A DNA stretch of 64,000 nucleotides from Neiella holothuriorum (lineage in GTDB: Bacteria; Pseudomonadota; Gammaproteobacteria; Enterobacterales; Neiellaceae), in assembly GCF_019457915.1 (NCBI RefSeq), contig NZ_JAHZSS010000016.1, positions 1-64,000 of the forward strand, written 5' to 3'. A program made the position numbers and the translations under genes. Below, in pieces: positions 9,700 through 18,472 of the stretch (positions are counted from its first letter, which is position 1; each line of letters begins with the position of its first letter). The notes under the pieces were generated by a model that saw only the letters and a program-made list of their open reading frames with translations, was not told where the DNA came from and did not search any database.

Positions 9700-12600
9700 T
9701 TAACGTACTTTTTCTAACTCAGCTAACGCGGCACTCACTCGCTTTTCAGAAACTGGGCCACTCGTGCCTAATTGCTGAGCATGAATAGACACTTTTAGCT
9801 CTTCAATTTGCCACTTCACGGACTCTAATTCAGCTGCGGCTTTGCGTTTGACGGCCGATTTTTCAGCTAGCTTTTGGTAACGCCCGGTTAGCTTTTCAAC
9901 CAATAGAATACTCTGACGATCTTTGGTGGGGTTTTCTGCCAGCTTTTCAAATCGGCGCAGTAACGCTTTCATATAGCGCTCGACATCATCCAACTTAGCG
10001 ACCCCATTTGCAGAGACGAACCCTTTAAATACTAGGTCATTTAAACACTGTTGAATATCTTGATAGGAGTTCACCAACTCAAATGGCATTCGCCCTTTTA
10101 ATCCTTTATTTAGCTTATGGGCGATCGTTAGGATCTGCTCAACTTGCAGCGCAATAGTACCCGCCGTTTCATTGAGTTCTGCTCGGACATGTTCACGCAA
10201 CGCGTTGAATGAACTCTCATCACGCACGGCCCAACTATCATCAATCAGCGCATCTGCAGCGGCATCAACTAAATCACCCACCAAATCATTGACTTGCCCA
10301 AGCGGGTTGTAATACATCGCGAGCTTCGCTTTGTTGGGTAGATTTTTTACCAAGTAACTGCGTGGTGACGGAATACTCAACAACACCAGACGACGAACAC
10401 CAGCGTGGTGCTGGCTTATAGCTTGAGCTAACTCATCAAACTGCTGCAAGCTCACTTCTTTGCCTTCATCCACCAAACTTGGGTGTAACTCGACCTGATA
10501 ACCATCCCGGCGAATACTCTGCATTTCTGGCAATGCCCCAAAACACCATTGCTCGCTGGAGCTTTGTTTCACTTGTTCGGCTTCAACTTTTTTCAGACTG
10601 GCCTGAATACGTTCTTGCAGTTGTTCTCGCAATTTCGTCAAATCGGTGCCAATAGCAACCTGTTGCCCTTTGTCATCCACCACCTGAAACTTCATGCGGA
10701 GATGATCGGGCACATCATTTTGCTCCCAAATCGATTCATCCAAACGCTGACCGCTAAATTTCCGCAGCGCTCGAGTGACTTCACCAACAAAATCTTCTTG
10801 CTCGTCAATTTCATTGATGACCTTGCGGGCATAATCTGGCGCCGGTACAAACTGTTTGCGCAACTGCTTCGGCAAGCTTTTGATCATTGCGGTGATCAAC
10901 TCTTCGCGCATGGCTGGAATGTGCCAGTCGAAACTGCGCTCCTCCACTTGATTGAGCAGCGATAGCGGTACGCGCACAATGACGCCATCATGCTCTTGTC
11001 CCGGCTCAAACTGGTAGTCCATCCGCAAACTGACATTGCCAAACTGCCACTGTTGCGGGTATTGCGAATCGTTGAGGTCATCTTCGTTACGAGCTAGCAA
11101 TTGCTCGCGAGTGAGCATCAGTGTTTTGTTGTTAGCTTTCGACTCGAGCTTTAACCATTGCGCCAAGCCGACTTTGTTATAGATCTGAGTTGGCAAACGT
11201 TCTGCGTACAATTCCGCGTGTTCATCATCGTGAATCAATAAATCACGGCGGCGGATCTTGGCTTCTTGCTGATGAATTTCGTTAACTAGCTGCTGATTTT
11301 TTTGAAAAAACGGTGCGTTTAAGCGCAGTTTACCGGCCACCAGCGCTTCTTTGATAAATAGGTTGCGGGCCGCCACAGGATCGATGCGGCCAAAGCTGAC
11401 TTTGCGGGCGGGCACAATCGTCAAACCAAACAAGGTTTGTTTCTCGCTAGCCACCACATCCTGACGCTTTTCCTCAAATACCGGCTCAGAATAGCTACGC
11501 TTGACCAAGTGCTGCGACAACGGCTCTAGCCAGCTCACATCAATGTCAGCAACATAACGAGCAAATAACTTGGATGTCTCCACCAGCTCGGCAGCAACTA
11601 ACCATTTAGGGCGTTTGCGCCCCAAACTAGAGCCGGGGAACATGGTGAACACTCGGTTGCGAGCGCCTTGATAATCGCGGTCTTTGTTGAGTTGGCCAAC
11701 ATGGCTCAGCATGCCCGATAAAATTGATTGGTGAATTTGGGCGTAGTTGGCGCCCTCTTCGTTAAGCTTTATATCCAACTCTGCTAAATGGGATGTCAGC
11801 TGTTGATAAACATCTTGCCATTCACGCACACGCAGGTAATTAATGAACTGGCTACGACACCATTTTCGGAATTGGCTATTGCTGAGTTCTTGTTGCTGCG
11901 CTTCGATGCCTTGCCACAAATTTAGCATCGCCATAAAGTCGGAACTTTTGTCATTCCATTGAGCATGGCATTGGTCAGACTGACTGCGCTTTTCAAGCGG
12001 CCGCTCGCGCACATCTTGGGTTCCTAATGCCGCACAAATCACCGCAAGCTCTTTGCCGGCGCCATGCTCGGCCCCGTGTAGCAACATACGTGACAATCGC
12101 GGATCGACGGGGAAACGGGCCAATTTATTACCAAGCGCAGTTAAGGTCACTGAGCCTCGGCCGGAAAACTGTGCCGCACCAATTTCTTCCAATAACCGAA
12201 TACCATCACGAACGGTCTTGGTGTCCGGTTTTTCTACAAACGGAAAGGCTTCAATGTCGCCGAAATTAAGCATCGCCATTTGCAAAATAACCGATGCCAA
12301 ATTAGTTCTTAGAATTTCGGGCTCAGTGAATTCTGGCCGCGCATTGAAATCTTCTTCGCTATAAAGGCGAATACAGATCCCTTCAGCAACCCGACCACAA
12401 CGACCCGACCGCTGGTTAGCACTCGCCTGAGAAATGGCTTCTATGGGCAAACGTTGCACTTTAGAGCGAACCGAGTAACGGCTAATACGAGCGGTGCCAG
12501 GATCTACCACGTAACGGATTCCCGGAACGGTTAGCGAGGTTTCTGCCACGTTGGTACTAATCACCAAACGTCGGCCTGCCGCTGGCTTGAACACCCGCTG

Positions 12601-13578
12601 CTGCTCTGACGCCGCCAAACGCGCATAAAGCGGCAAGATCTCCGTTGAACGATAATTCTGTTTGGATAAGGTGTCGGCCAAATCTCGAATTTCGCGCTCG
12701 CCATTCATAAAGATAAGAATGTCGCCCGGCCCTTCGGCACTCAGTTCATCGACTGCCGCCACAATGGCATCGTGCAAATCTTGGCTCTGATCGTCTTCTG
12801 CCAGCGGCCGATAGCGCATTTCAACCGGATAAGTGCGCCCCGAAACTTCAATGATGGGCGCACCATCAAAATGTTTTGAAAAACGTTCCGGGTCAATGGT
12901 TGCCGACGTGATCACCACTTTTAGATCGGGGCGCTTGGGTAGCAACTCCCGCAGGTAACCCAAAATAAAATCAATATTGAGACTACGCTCGTGCGCTTCA
13001 TCAATGATAATGGTGTCATATTGGCGCAGCAGTCGGTCTTGTTGGATCTCGTTAAGCAAGATGCCATCCGTCATCAACTTGATGTAGCTGTTGGGGCTGG
13101 TGTGATCCGAGAAGCGAACTTTAAAGCCTACATGCTCGCCAATCTTGCTATCCATTTCATCGGCGATACGGCTAGCGACGCTACGAGCCGCTAAACGCCG
13201 TGGTTGGGTGTGACCAATTAACCCGCCAATGCCACGGCCTAATTCCAAACAAATTTTAGGTAGCTGAGTGGTTTTACCGGAGCCGGTTTCACCGGCCACG
13301 ATGACCACTTGATGATCAACAATGGCTTGCGCAATTTCATCGCGTTTTTGGCTAACCGGTAATTGTTCGGGGTAACTGACCGTCGGCAAATTATTCGCTC
13401 GGGCCTGACGTCTACTCTGCGAGGCTTCAATGGATTGCTGAATCTTTTGGCTAACTTGTTCGCGTTTTTGTTCATCACGGATTTTCTTTAACCCATGCCA
13501 ACGGCCACGCAATTTACCCTGATCGGCGAGCATACATAGGGCAAGTTGTTGGTTCAAAATGTGGCCGGAATTTGCCAT
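9700..13578 (-). CDS. hrpA: ATP-dependent RNA helicase HrpA (DEAH box)
   Basis: A 1292-residue DEAH-box helicase, the length of the enterobacterial HrpA family; it unwinds RNA and in E. coli has been linked to mRNA processing and rescue of stalled ribosomes. Walker A is GETGSGKT (96-103) and the DEAH box is at 193-196, followed by the SAT motif in 'VVITSATIDP' and the QRSGRCGR motif VI region ('ANQRSGRCGR'). After the helicase core come the HA2/OB-fold part and the long C-terminal DUF3418 region characteristic of HrpA. Cytoplasmic. Start at ATG 13578 fits the family N-terminus; its ribosome site is weak. Stands alone on the minus strand, divergent from the polyamine-sensor operon. Confidence 0.95.
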   Translation of the reverse strand: MANSGHILNQQLALCMLADQGKLRGRWHGLKKIRDEQKREQVSQKIQQSIEASQSRRQARANNLPTVSYPEQLPVSQKRDEIAQAIVDHQVVIVAGETGSGKTTQLPKICLELGRGIGGLIGHTQPRRLAARSVASRIADEMDSKIGEHVGFKVRFSDHTSPNSYIKLMTDGILLNEIQQDRLLRQYDTIIIDEAHERSLNIDFILGYLRELLPKRPDLKVVITSATIDPERFSKHFDGAPIIEVSGRTYPVEMRYRPLAEDDQSQDLHDAIVAAVDELSAEGPGDILIFMNGEREIRDLADTLSKQNYRSTEILPLYARLAASEQQRVFKPAAGRRLVISTNVAETSLTVPGIRYVVDPGTARISRYSVRSKVQRLPIEAISQASANQRSGRCGRVAEGICIRLYSEEDFNARPEFTEPEILRTNLASVILQMAMLNFGDIEAFPFVEKPDTKTVRDGIRLLEEIGAAQFSGRGSVTLTALGNKLARFPVDPRLSRMLLHGAEHGAGKELAVICAALGTQDVRERPLEKRSQSDQCHAQWNDKSSDFMAMLNLWQGIEAQQQELSNSQFRKWCRSQFINYLRVREWQDVYQQLTSHLAELDIKLNEEGANYAQIHQSILSGMLSHVGQLNKDRDYQGARNRVFTMFPGSSLGRKRPKWLVAAELVETSKLFARYVADIDVSWLEPLSQHLVKRSYSEPVFEEKRQDVVASEKQTLFGLTIVPARKVSFGRIDPVAARNLFIKEALVAGKLRLNAPFFQKNQQLVNEIHQQEAKIRRRDLLIHDDEHAELYAERLPTQIYNKVGLAQWLKLESKANNKTLMLTREQLLARNEDDLNDSQYPQQWQFGNVSLRMDYQFEPGQEHDGVIVRVPLSLLNQVEERSFDWHIPAMREELITAMIKSLPKQLRKQFVPAPDYARKVINEIDEQEDFVGEVTRALRKFSGQRLDESIWEQNDVPDHLRMKFQVVDDKGQQVAIGTDLTKLREQLQERIQASLKKVEAEQVKQSSSEQWCFGALPEMQSIRRDGYQVELHPSLVDEGKEVSLQQFDELAQAISQHHAGVRRLVLLSIPSPRSYLVKNLPNKAKLAMYYNPLGQVNDLVGDLVDAAADALIDDSWAVRDESSFNALREHVRAELNETAGTIALQVEQILTIAHKLNKGLKGRMPFELVNSYQDIQQCLNDLVFKGFVSANGVAKLDDVERYMKALLRRFEKLAENPTKDRQSILLVEKLTGRYQKLAEKSAVKRKAAAELESVKWQIEELKVSIHAQQLGTSGPVSEKRVSAALAELEKVR

Positions 13579-14065
13579 TACAGGGGTACCTTTGGTGAAA
13601 CGCGAACAGCCCTTATTGAATAGGCTTAAAATCGAACAAGTAAATTAGTCGCGCATGCTACCAAAACACCGCCGTGACTAGCAAAAAAACAGCCATGAGT
13701 ACCATTAAATAACCGCCCCATCACGTGATGCATCAATGATAAATATCAAACCATGGCAACGAGGTTAAATGGCGTTCATTGTCAGAAATATGGCACTTGG
13801 CTACCGCTAGGTTACCAATAGCTCGGCTCTGTAAATTTTTTGCAGGACTTATTAATTAGTTGTACTAAAAGTAAAATTAACTGATAGTTTTGAAATACCC
13901 CCACCATACGTCGAATCGTTAGAAACAGGTTACAAACCTTGTGAAAATCGTTTCATCAGACTAAATTTCAAGCTATTATCCGCCGCTGATAACAAAAGCA
14001 TTAGCACTTGAGCAAGGAGGCCAACGTTCAACATTAACCGGTTTGACTAACCAAGAGACCTCTTT
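13579..14065. other. Divergent intergenic region, hrpA / NspS-like operon
   Basis: 487 bases without a credible gene. It must contain the promoters of hrpA (minus) and of the PotD-like/GGDEF-EAL operon (plus). I see no strong -35/-10 pair, terminator or repeat that I would defend. The plus-strand start at 14066 has only a weak AGAG ribosome site. Confidence 0.5.
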
Positions 14066-15097
14066 ATGCCTAAGTACTTAGCTCTTGCTAACACCTTGAT
14101 TGCCATTCTTTTATCCAGCCACGCATACGCTGATGAAGTTCGACTCTACAATTGGACTGATTACCTTGAACCATCTGTCACGGAAGCATTCAAAGCGGCT
14201 TCTGGCCATGATGTTACTGAAGACTATTTCGATACAGAAAGTTTGCGTGACGAGCTGATTAACAGCGGCCGAGGTGGTGCTTTCGACTTGATTTTAGTCG
14301 ACGGTTGGAGCCTGAGCTTGATGAGCGAAAAGCAACTGTTTCATAAGGTGTCAGAATTAACCAAAGAACTATCAACGCATATTGATCCGCGCTGGCAAGA
14401 AGCTTGCGGCGACTACGGCATCCCTTATAGCTGGGGCACCATGGGCATTATGCACCGTGAATCCATTTCTAAAACGCCGATAACATCTTGGCGGCAGTTA
14501 TTTCATCCACCAGCTGGCCACAGTGGTCATATCGCCATGTACGATGATGCAGTGGATGCGCCCGTAGCGGCTTTGTTGGTTGATGGCGCCGATCCATTTA
14601 CATCGGATATCCAGGCGCTGAAATTGGCCTACACACACCTTAAAGCACAACGCCCGCATGTTATGACCTATCAGTACGGCGACGCATACGCCGAGGAGCA
14701 TGGCAGCGCCAGCACCATGACGATGACCATGGGTTATTCCGGCGATGAGTACTCTATTTCAGAAAATACCGAGCAAGATGATTGGGTTTATGTTGTGCCG
14801 CAAGAAGGTACTGTTTTATGGGTGGAATGCTGGGCATTTCCGATAGACAACCCGATCAACCAAGCCACATTAGATTTTGTGAAGTTTCTAAGCCAACCTG
14901 AGATTGCCGCTCAAAATGCCGAATCGGTTTGGATGGCCAGCCCAATCCCAAGTGCCGTTGAGCTGACTAGCGAAGAATACCAATCGGATGATGCCTTGTT
15001 TCCAAGTGAACAGATACTGGAACGAAGCCACTTATATAAAGTTATTGATGCAGAAGGACAACTCACCCGATTCAAAATGATGACGTCGCTGAAATAA
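14066..15097 (+). CDS. PotD/NspS-like periplasmic polyamine-binding protein
   Basis: A 343-residue periplasmic spermidine/putrescine-binding-type protein with a signal peptide cleaved near AYA-DE. The mature start 'DEVRLYNWTDYLEPSV' is the hallmark of the PotD/PotF group, and conserved aromatic/acidic ligand positions (WTDY, 'YSWGTMGIMHR', 'WVECWAFPIDNP') are kept. No ABC permease or ATPase follows; instead, 13 bases downstream is a membrane GGDEF-EAL protein. This is the arrangement of Vibrio cholerae nspS-mbaA, where the binding protein signals norspermidine/spermidine to the c-di-GMP enzyme rather than feeding a transporter. By analogy I infer a polyamine-sensing role; the actual ligand is not shown by sequence. 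Confidence 0.88.
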   Translation: MPKYLALANTLIAILLSSHAYADEVRLYNWTDYLEPSVTEAFKAASGHDVTEDYFDTESLRDELINSGRGGAFDLILVDGWSLSLMSEKQLFHKVSELTKELSTHIDPRWQEACGDYGIPYSWGTMGIMHRESISKTPITSWRQLFHPPAGHSGHIAMYDDAVDAPVAALLVDGADPFTSDIQALKLAYTHLKAQRPHVMTYQYGDAYAEEHGSASTMTMTMGYSGDEYSISENTEQDDWVYVVPQEGTVLWVECWAFPIDNPINQATLDFVKFLSQPEIAAQNAESVWMASPIPSAVELTSEEYQSDDALFPSEQILERSHLYKVIDAEGQLTRFKMMTSLK

Positions 15098-15110
15098 GGC
15101 TGTTTAATCC

Positions 15111-17474
15111 ATGCGACTAGAACGGCGCGTTCACTACATTCTATTGCCATTCATTGTGGTGATCTTTTTGGCTGGCGGGTTAACGTCTTATGGCGTGCTT
15201 AAAGAGCGCCGCTATGTGCAATATGAGCAATTACTAAGACGCGATATCAATTCCATGCACAACGAAATTGGCCTAGAGCTTCGGTCAATGAAGTCGTACC
15301 TGTCTGAAATACTCAACAGCAACGAATTTGTTCGTTTCTCGATTGAACGCGATAGTCAGTACCAAGCCTTTACACTCGGCGCAGCCGCTTATGGAATGAT
15401 TGATCGGACGGTGAAAGGCACCAATGTTGTCAGCATCTACCTAACTGACCAACAAGGCCGTATTTTATTGTCTCGCGATGATAGTGGCCCATTTGACGAG
15501 CCAGCATTACCAGAGCAGTTAAGCGGCTTTACAGAGTCGGCGTTAAAATTCTTCAATGATTCAACCAAGTTTGATGATTTGGGGCTTTTCTTTAAGCCGA
15601 ATCCAGAAACATTTCACTACGTATTGGCGCGGAGCTTTTCACCCCGCCGGCTGCAACATGATGTTTTTGGCCAAGCTAAATCGGACTATATGGTGGCGAT
15701 GATCATCGTCAATATCGAAAGCTTTAACCACTACAAATATGAATTGATTGGCGATCTTGGTACTGATTTACAATTTAGCTTTGACCCTGTGATCTCCAAT
15801 AAACCCTACGCCCCACAAGAAGTTACCATGCAGGTTAATGACGATTCCGCCATAGTTGCCACCATCAACACCGACTATTACACGGCGAGCGTTAAAGTAC
15901 CTGAATCCAGTATTGTTAAATCACTGCAAGATTCCAAAGCGCACATCATCTTCTTTGTTGTAGTCGCGTCGCTCATTTCATACGTCCTACTGTGGTTGGC
16001 AATCCGCCAAGTGATCGTCAAACCCATTAATGAGCTTGCCTCGCGCGTTAAGCAAACCGATGAGTTAGATGGCTCTGAATTAAAGATGATGGACGGCGAT
16101 GATGAAGTCTCAGAGCTCAATAATGCGTATTTCCAATTGCTCGGCAGTATTCAACAGATCGCTTCGTTTGACTCACTGACAGGATTGGCGAATCGCCGCA
16201 GTTTTGAAATTTGGCTTGAACGTCATTTAGCCCGCCAAGCGCAACAGCAAAACAAAGTAGCCCTGCTATTTATCGACTTAGATAAATTTAAGTGGGTTAA
16301 CGACCATTACGGGCATGCTGTGGGCGACCGCTTATTGCGTGAGTTTGGCGCTCGCCTGCGCGAAATAACCCGCACCTCTGATATGACAGCCTTTGTGTCG
16401 CACGAGAGTATTGCGCGGCTAGCAGGCGATGAATTTGCCGTAGTGCTCAGTGACGTGCAGGGTCCAGAGGCTGCCTGTGCGGTAGCCACTCGAGTGATTA
16501 AGTTATTTGAATCAGGCTTTTGGGTGGACGGGATCACCCATGATGTTCAAGCCAGTATTGGTATTGCAATGATGCCCGAAGATGGTCACGACGCCAGTAC
16601 GTTACTCAAACACGCTGATGTGGCCATGTATCAAGCCAAGGCAAATGGCCGCAATCGCTATGAATTTTTTACCAAAGAAATTGCCGAAAGCATTCGCCAA
16701 CGCGACATGATTGAAGTGCTGCTGAAGGATGCCCTCTCTGACAAGACTTTTGAATTGGCATACATGCCGATTGTTGACTTGGATAACGGCGACATTGTTG
16801 GCTGCGAAGCATTACTGCGCTGCCCATCGTTGCAACAGCAAGGCATCGGCCCTGATGTATTTATCCCCATTGCAGAATCTACAGGGCTCATTAAGAAAAT
16901 TGATCTGCGCGTCATTGAACAAGCCTTTGTTGACTACTTGCAATTGAAGTCGCGCGGATTCGAAGGGTACGTTGCGGTGAATATTTCAGCCGTTGAGCTG
17001 CGTAATGAAAAATTTGTTGGTCAGTTGTGTGAACTACTGGCGCACTATCGAGTGCCGGCTCATAAAATCCATTTAGAGTTGACCGAAACTCGCTTGATCT
17101 CGCCCGATCAAGATGCTGTTGCAGTATTAGAAGATTTACAACAGTTAGGCTTTCAACTTGTGCTGGATGATTTTGGCACAGGCTACACCGCGTTTAACCA
17201 ATTGATGCATTACCCAGTTTCGGGACTGAAAATTGACCGCAGTTTTATCGGCTACTGCGACAATCCTCAGAAAGTGAAGATGGTTGAAATCATTTTGGCA
17301 TTGGCCAACGTTTATGAGCTAAACGTCGTTGCAGAAGGTGTTGAAACACAAGAACAAGCGGCCTATTTAGCAGAGCAAGGGTGTCAATATGGCCAAGGGT
17401 ACTTGTTCAGTAAACCAATTCCTTTTGACGATTTTTGCCAGAAGCTAGAGCCAGGGAAGTTAGCAGCAGGCTAA
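15111..17474 (+). CDS. MbaA-like membrane GGDEF-EAL c-di-GMP protein
   Basis: A 787-residue inner-membrane protein. TM1 is about residues 8-30, a periplasmic sensor domain about 31-275, TM2 about 278-298, HAMP about 300-350, then GGDEF (about 355-515) and EAL (about 530-780). The GGDEF signature is changed to AGDEF (438-442), though such A/SGDEF variants can still work; the EAL motif EALLR (from residue 566) and the downstream DDFGTGYTAF and 'VVAEGVET' motifs are intact, so phosphodiesterase activity is expected. Size and layout match V. cholerae MbaA (about 790 residues). It is co-transcribed with the PotD-like gene upstream, which probably docks on its periplasmic domain. Confidence 0.9.
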   Translation: MRLERRVHYILLPFIVVIFLAGGLTSYGVLKERRYVQYEQLLRRDINSMHNEIGLELRSMKSYLSEILNSNEFVRFSIERDSQYQAFTLGAAAYGMIDRTVKGTNVVSIYLTDQQGRILLSRDDSGPFDEPALPEQLSGFTESALKFFNDSTKFDDLGLFFKPNPETFHYVLARSFSPRRLQHDVFGQAKSDYMVAMIIVNIESFNHYKYELIGDLGTDLQFSFDPVISNKPYAPQEVTMQVNDDSAIVATINTDYYTASVKVPESSIVKSLQDSKAHIIFFVVVASLISYVLLWLAIRQVIVKPINELASRVKQTDELDGSELKMMDGDDEVSELNNAYFQLLGSIQQIASFDSLTGLANRRSFEIWLERHLARQAQQQNKVALLFIDLDKFKWVNDHYGHAVGDRLLREFGARLREITRTSDMTAFVSHESIARLAGDEFAVVLSDVQGPEAACAVATRVIKLFESGFWVDGITHDVQASIGIAMMPEDGHDASTLLKHADVAMYQAKANGRNRYEFFTKEIAESIRQRDMIEVLLKDALSDKTFELAYMPIVDLDNGDIVGCEALLRCPSLQQQGIGPDVFIPIAESTGLIKKIDLRVIEQAFVDYLQLKSRGFEGYVAVNISAVELRNEKFVGQLCELLAHYRVPAHKIHLELTETRLISPDQDAVAVLEDLQQLGFQLVLDDFGTGYTAFNQLMHYPVSGLKIDRSFIGYCDNPQKVKMVEIILALANVYELNVVAEGVETQEQAAYLAEQGCQYGQGYLFSKPIPFDDFCQKLEPGKLAAG

Positions 17475-17494
17475 TTGGAGCTCCGATTAGCCTG
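17467..17494. repeat. 28-base near-perfect palindrome over a stop codon
   Basis: CAGGCTAATTGGAG is followed directly by CTCCGATTAGCCTG; the arms differ by one base (a T-G wobble in RNA) and have no spacer. The stop codon of the GGDEF-EAL gene lies inside it. It sits between convergent genes and probably acts as a bidirectional transcript end, although there is no T-run. Confidence 0.7.
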
Positions 17495-17518
17495 AGATGC
17501 TTTCGTTTAACGCTTGCC

Positions 17519-18358
17519 CTATGGTTGAGTCAGATTTTGACCTTCGGTGAGGTATAAGTCGTCATACTTTACGCCGCCATTTCCATACGGATTTTTCTTC
17601 TGACCGGTATTGCAGTTGGCAAAGAAATAAATCAGCGGCTGCTCGCGTTTCATGCGGTATTCGGCGCCAGCATAGACTTTGGTTTGTTCGGAAAATTCGC
17701 CACCTTTGATGTACACATCATAGCGTTGCCCGCCTTCCGCTAACGGCGCGTTATTCATCACCATCCAAACTTGATACCAAACGCCAGGCTGCAGTGGCTT
17801 GGCGGGCTTACCTGTCACAGGGTTTTGGATTTTGTCGTAGCCTTTGCCAAGTTTGACCATTAAGGTGCCATCGTTTTTAAGGCCACTGGATTCAGACTTA
17901 TCAGTAATGCGAAGACTCGGTTCAAAGGCATTGTAAGCATGCTTTTCAATGCCTTCTGGTGCTAAGTCAGATAAACCAAAGATGTGATTATTAGGAAAGC
18001 TTTCTACGTTGAAACGTGCATACAAAGTATAGGTTTCACCGACAGGGACGGGCTGAGGCAATTTAAAATAAGTCAGCGCTTTGCGATTGCCGACGATGCC
18101 ATCTGCGGCAGGCTTTTTCAGTAAATAGTAATTACCATCTTGTTGGCGTCGCTCGGTAATTTGCGGGTTTGGCACATGGGGATCAGTTTCGTTGTCGGTA
18201 TCGGCTTTCTGCCAATGGGCCATTGATGCGCCATTTTCGAAATTATCAATCAATTGCCAGTTGGCATTGGCATTGGCATTGGCATTGGCATTGGCAAACA
18301 CAGCGCTCGGCAATGCAGCACTGATAACAACGAACGCTAAACGAATTACATTCTTCAT
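17519..18358 (-). CDS. Secreted protein of the alginate cluster, function unknown
   Basis: About 279 residues, signal peptide cleaved in or near an Ala-Asn repeat (FANANANANANANW). I do not recognise a named family with confidence. The mature part is Trp/Tyr/Phe-rich and predicted mostly beta ('WQLIDNFENG', 'YTLYARFNVESFP', 'GVWYQVWMVMNN', 'YDVYIKGG', 'KYDDLYLTEG'), the look of a concanavalin-like jelly roll used for binding or cleaving polysaccharide. The ATG at 18358 is chosen because AGGA lies ten bases upstream. It is downstream of, and on the same strand as, a PL7 lyase (stop-start gap 114 bases), which suggests alginate binding or lysis, but that is inference. Confidence 0.6.
   Translation of the reverse strand: MKNVIRLAFVVISAALPSAVFANANANANANANWQLIDNFENGASMAHWQKADTDNETDPHVPNPQITERRQQDGNYYLLKKPAADGIVGNRKALTYFKLPQPVPVGETYTLYARFNVESFPNNHIFGLSDLAPEGIEKHAYNAFEPSLRITDKSESSGLKNDGTLMVKLGKGYDKIQNPVTGKPAKPLQPGVWYQVWMVMNNAPLAEGGQRYDVYIKGGEFSEQTKVYAGAEYRMKREQPLIYFFANCNTGQKKNPYGNGGVKYDDLYLTEGQNLTQP
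18261..18296. repeat. Six tandem TTGGCA hexamers (Ala-Asn repeat)
   Basis: Six exact copies of TTGGCA (GCCAAT-phase on the coding strand) encode alternating Ala and Asn at the signal-peptide/mature junction of the secreted protein. Copy-number change would add or remove two residues without a frameshift. Confidence 0.95.
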
Positions 18359-18472
18359 GACCAAAATTTCCTAAAATGTTCAGGTGAGCAAACGAGCACA
18401 AAGGTTAGCTTATCGAGATTTCCACCATCCTGCCAGCAGGTTTGGGCAAGCCAAACGGCCTGCCGTAATGCG

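Noticed and set aside
10549-10965. 138-codon plus-strand frame within hrpA
   Set aside because: It is antisense to a strongly conserved helicase gene and looks like a reading-frame shadow.
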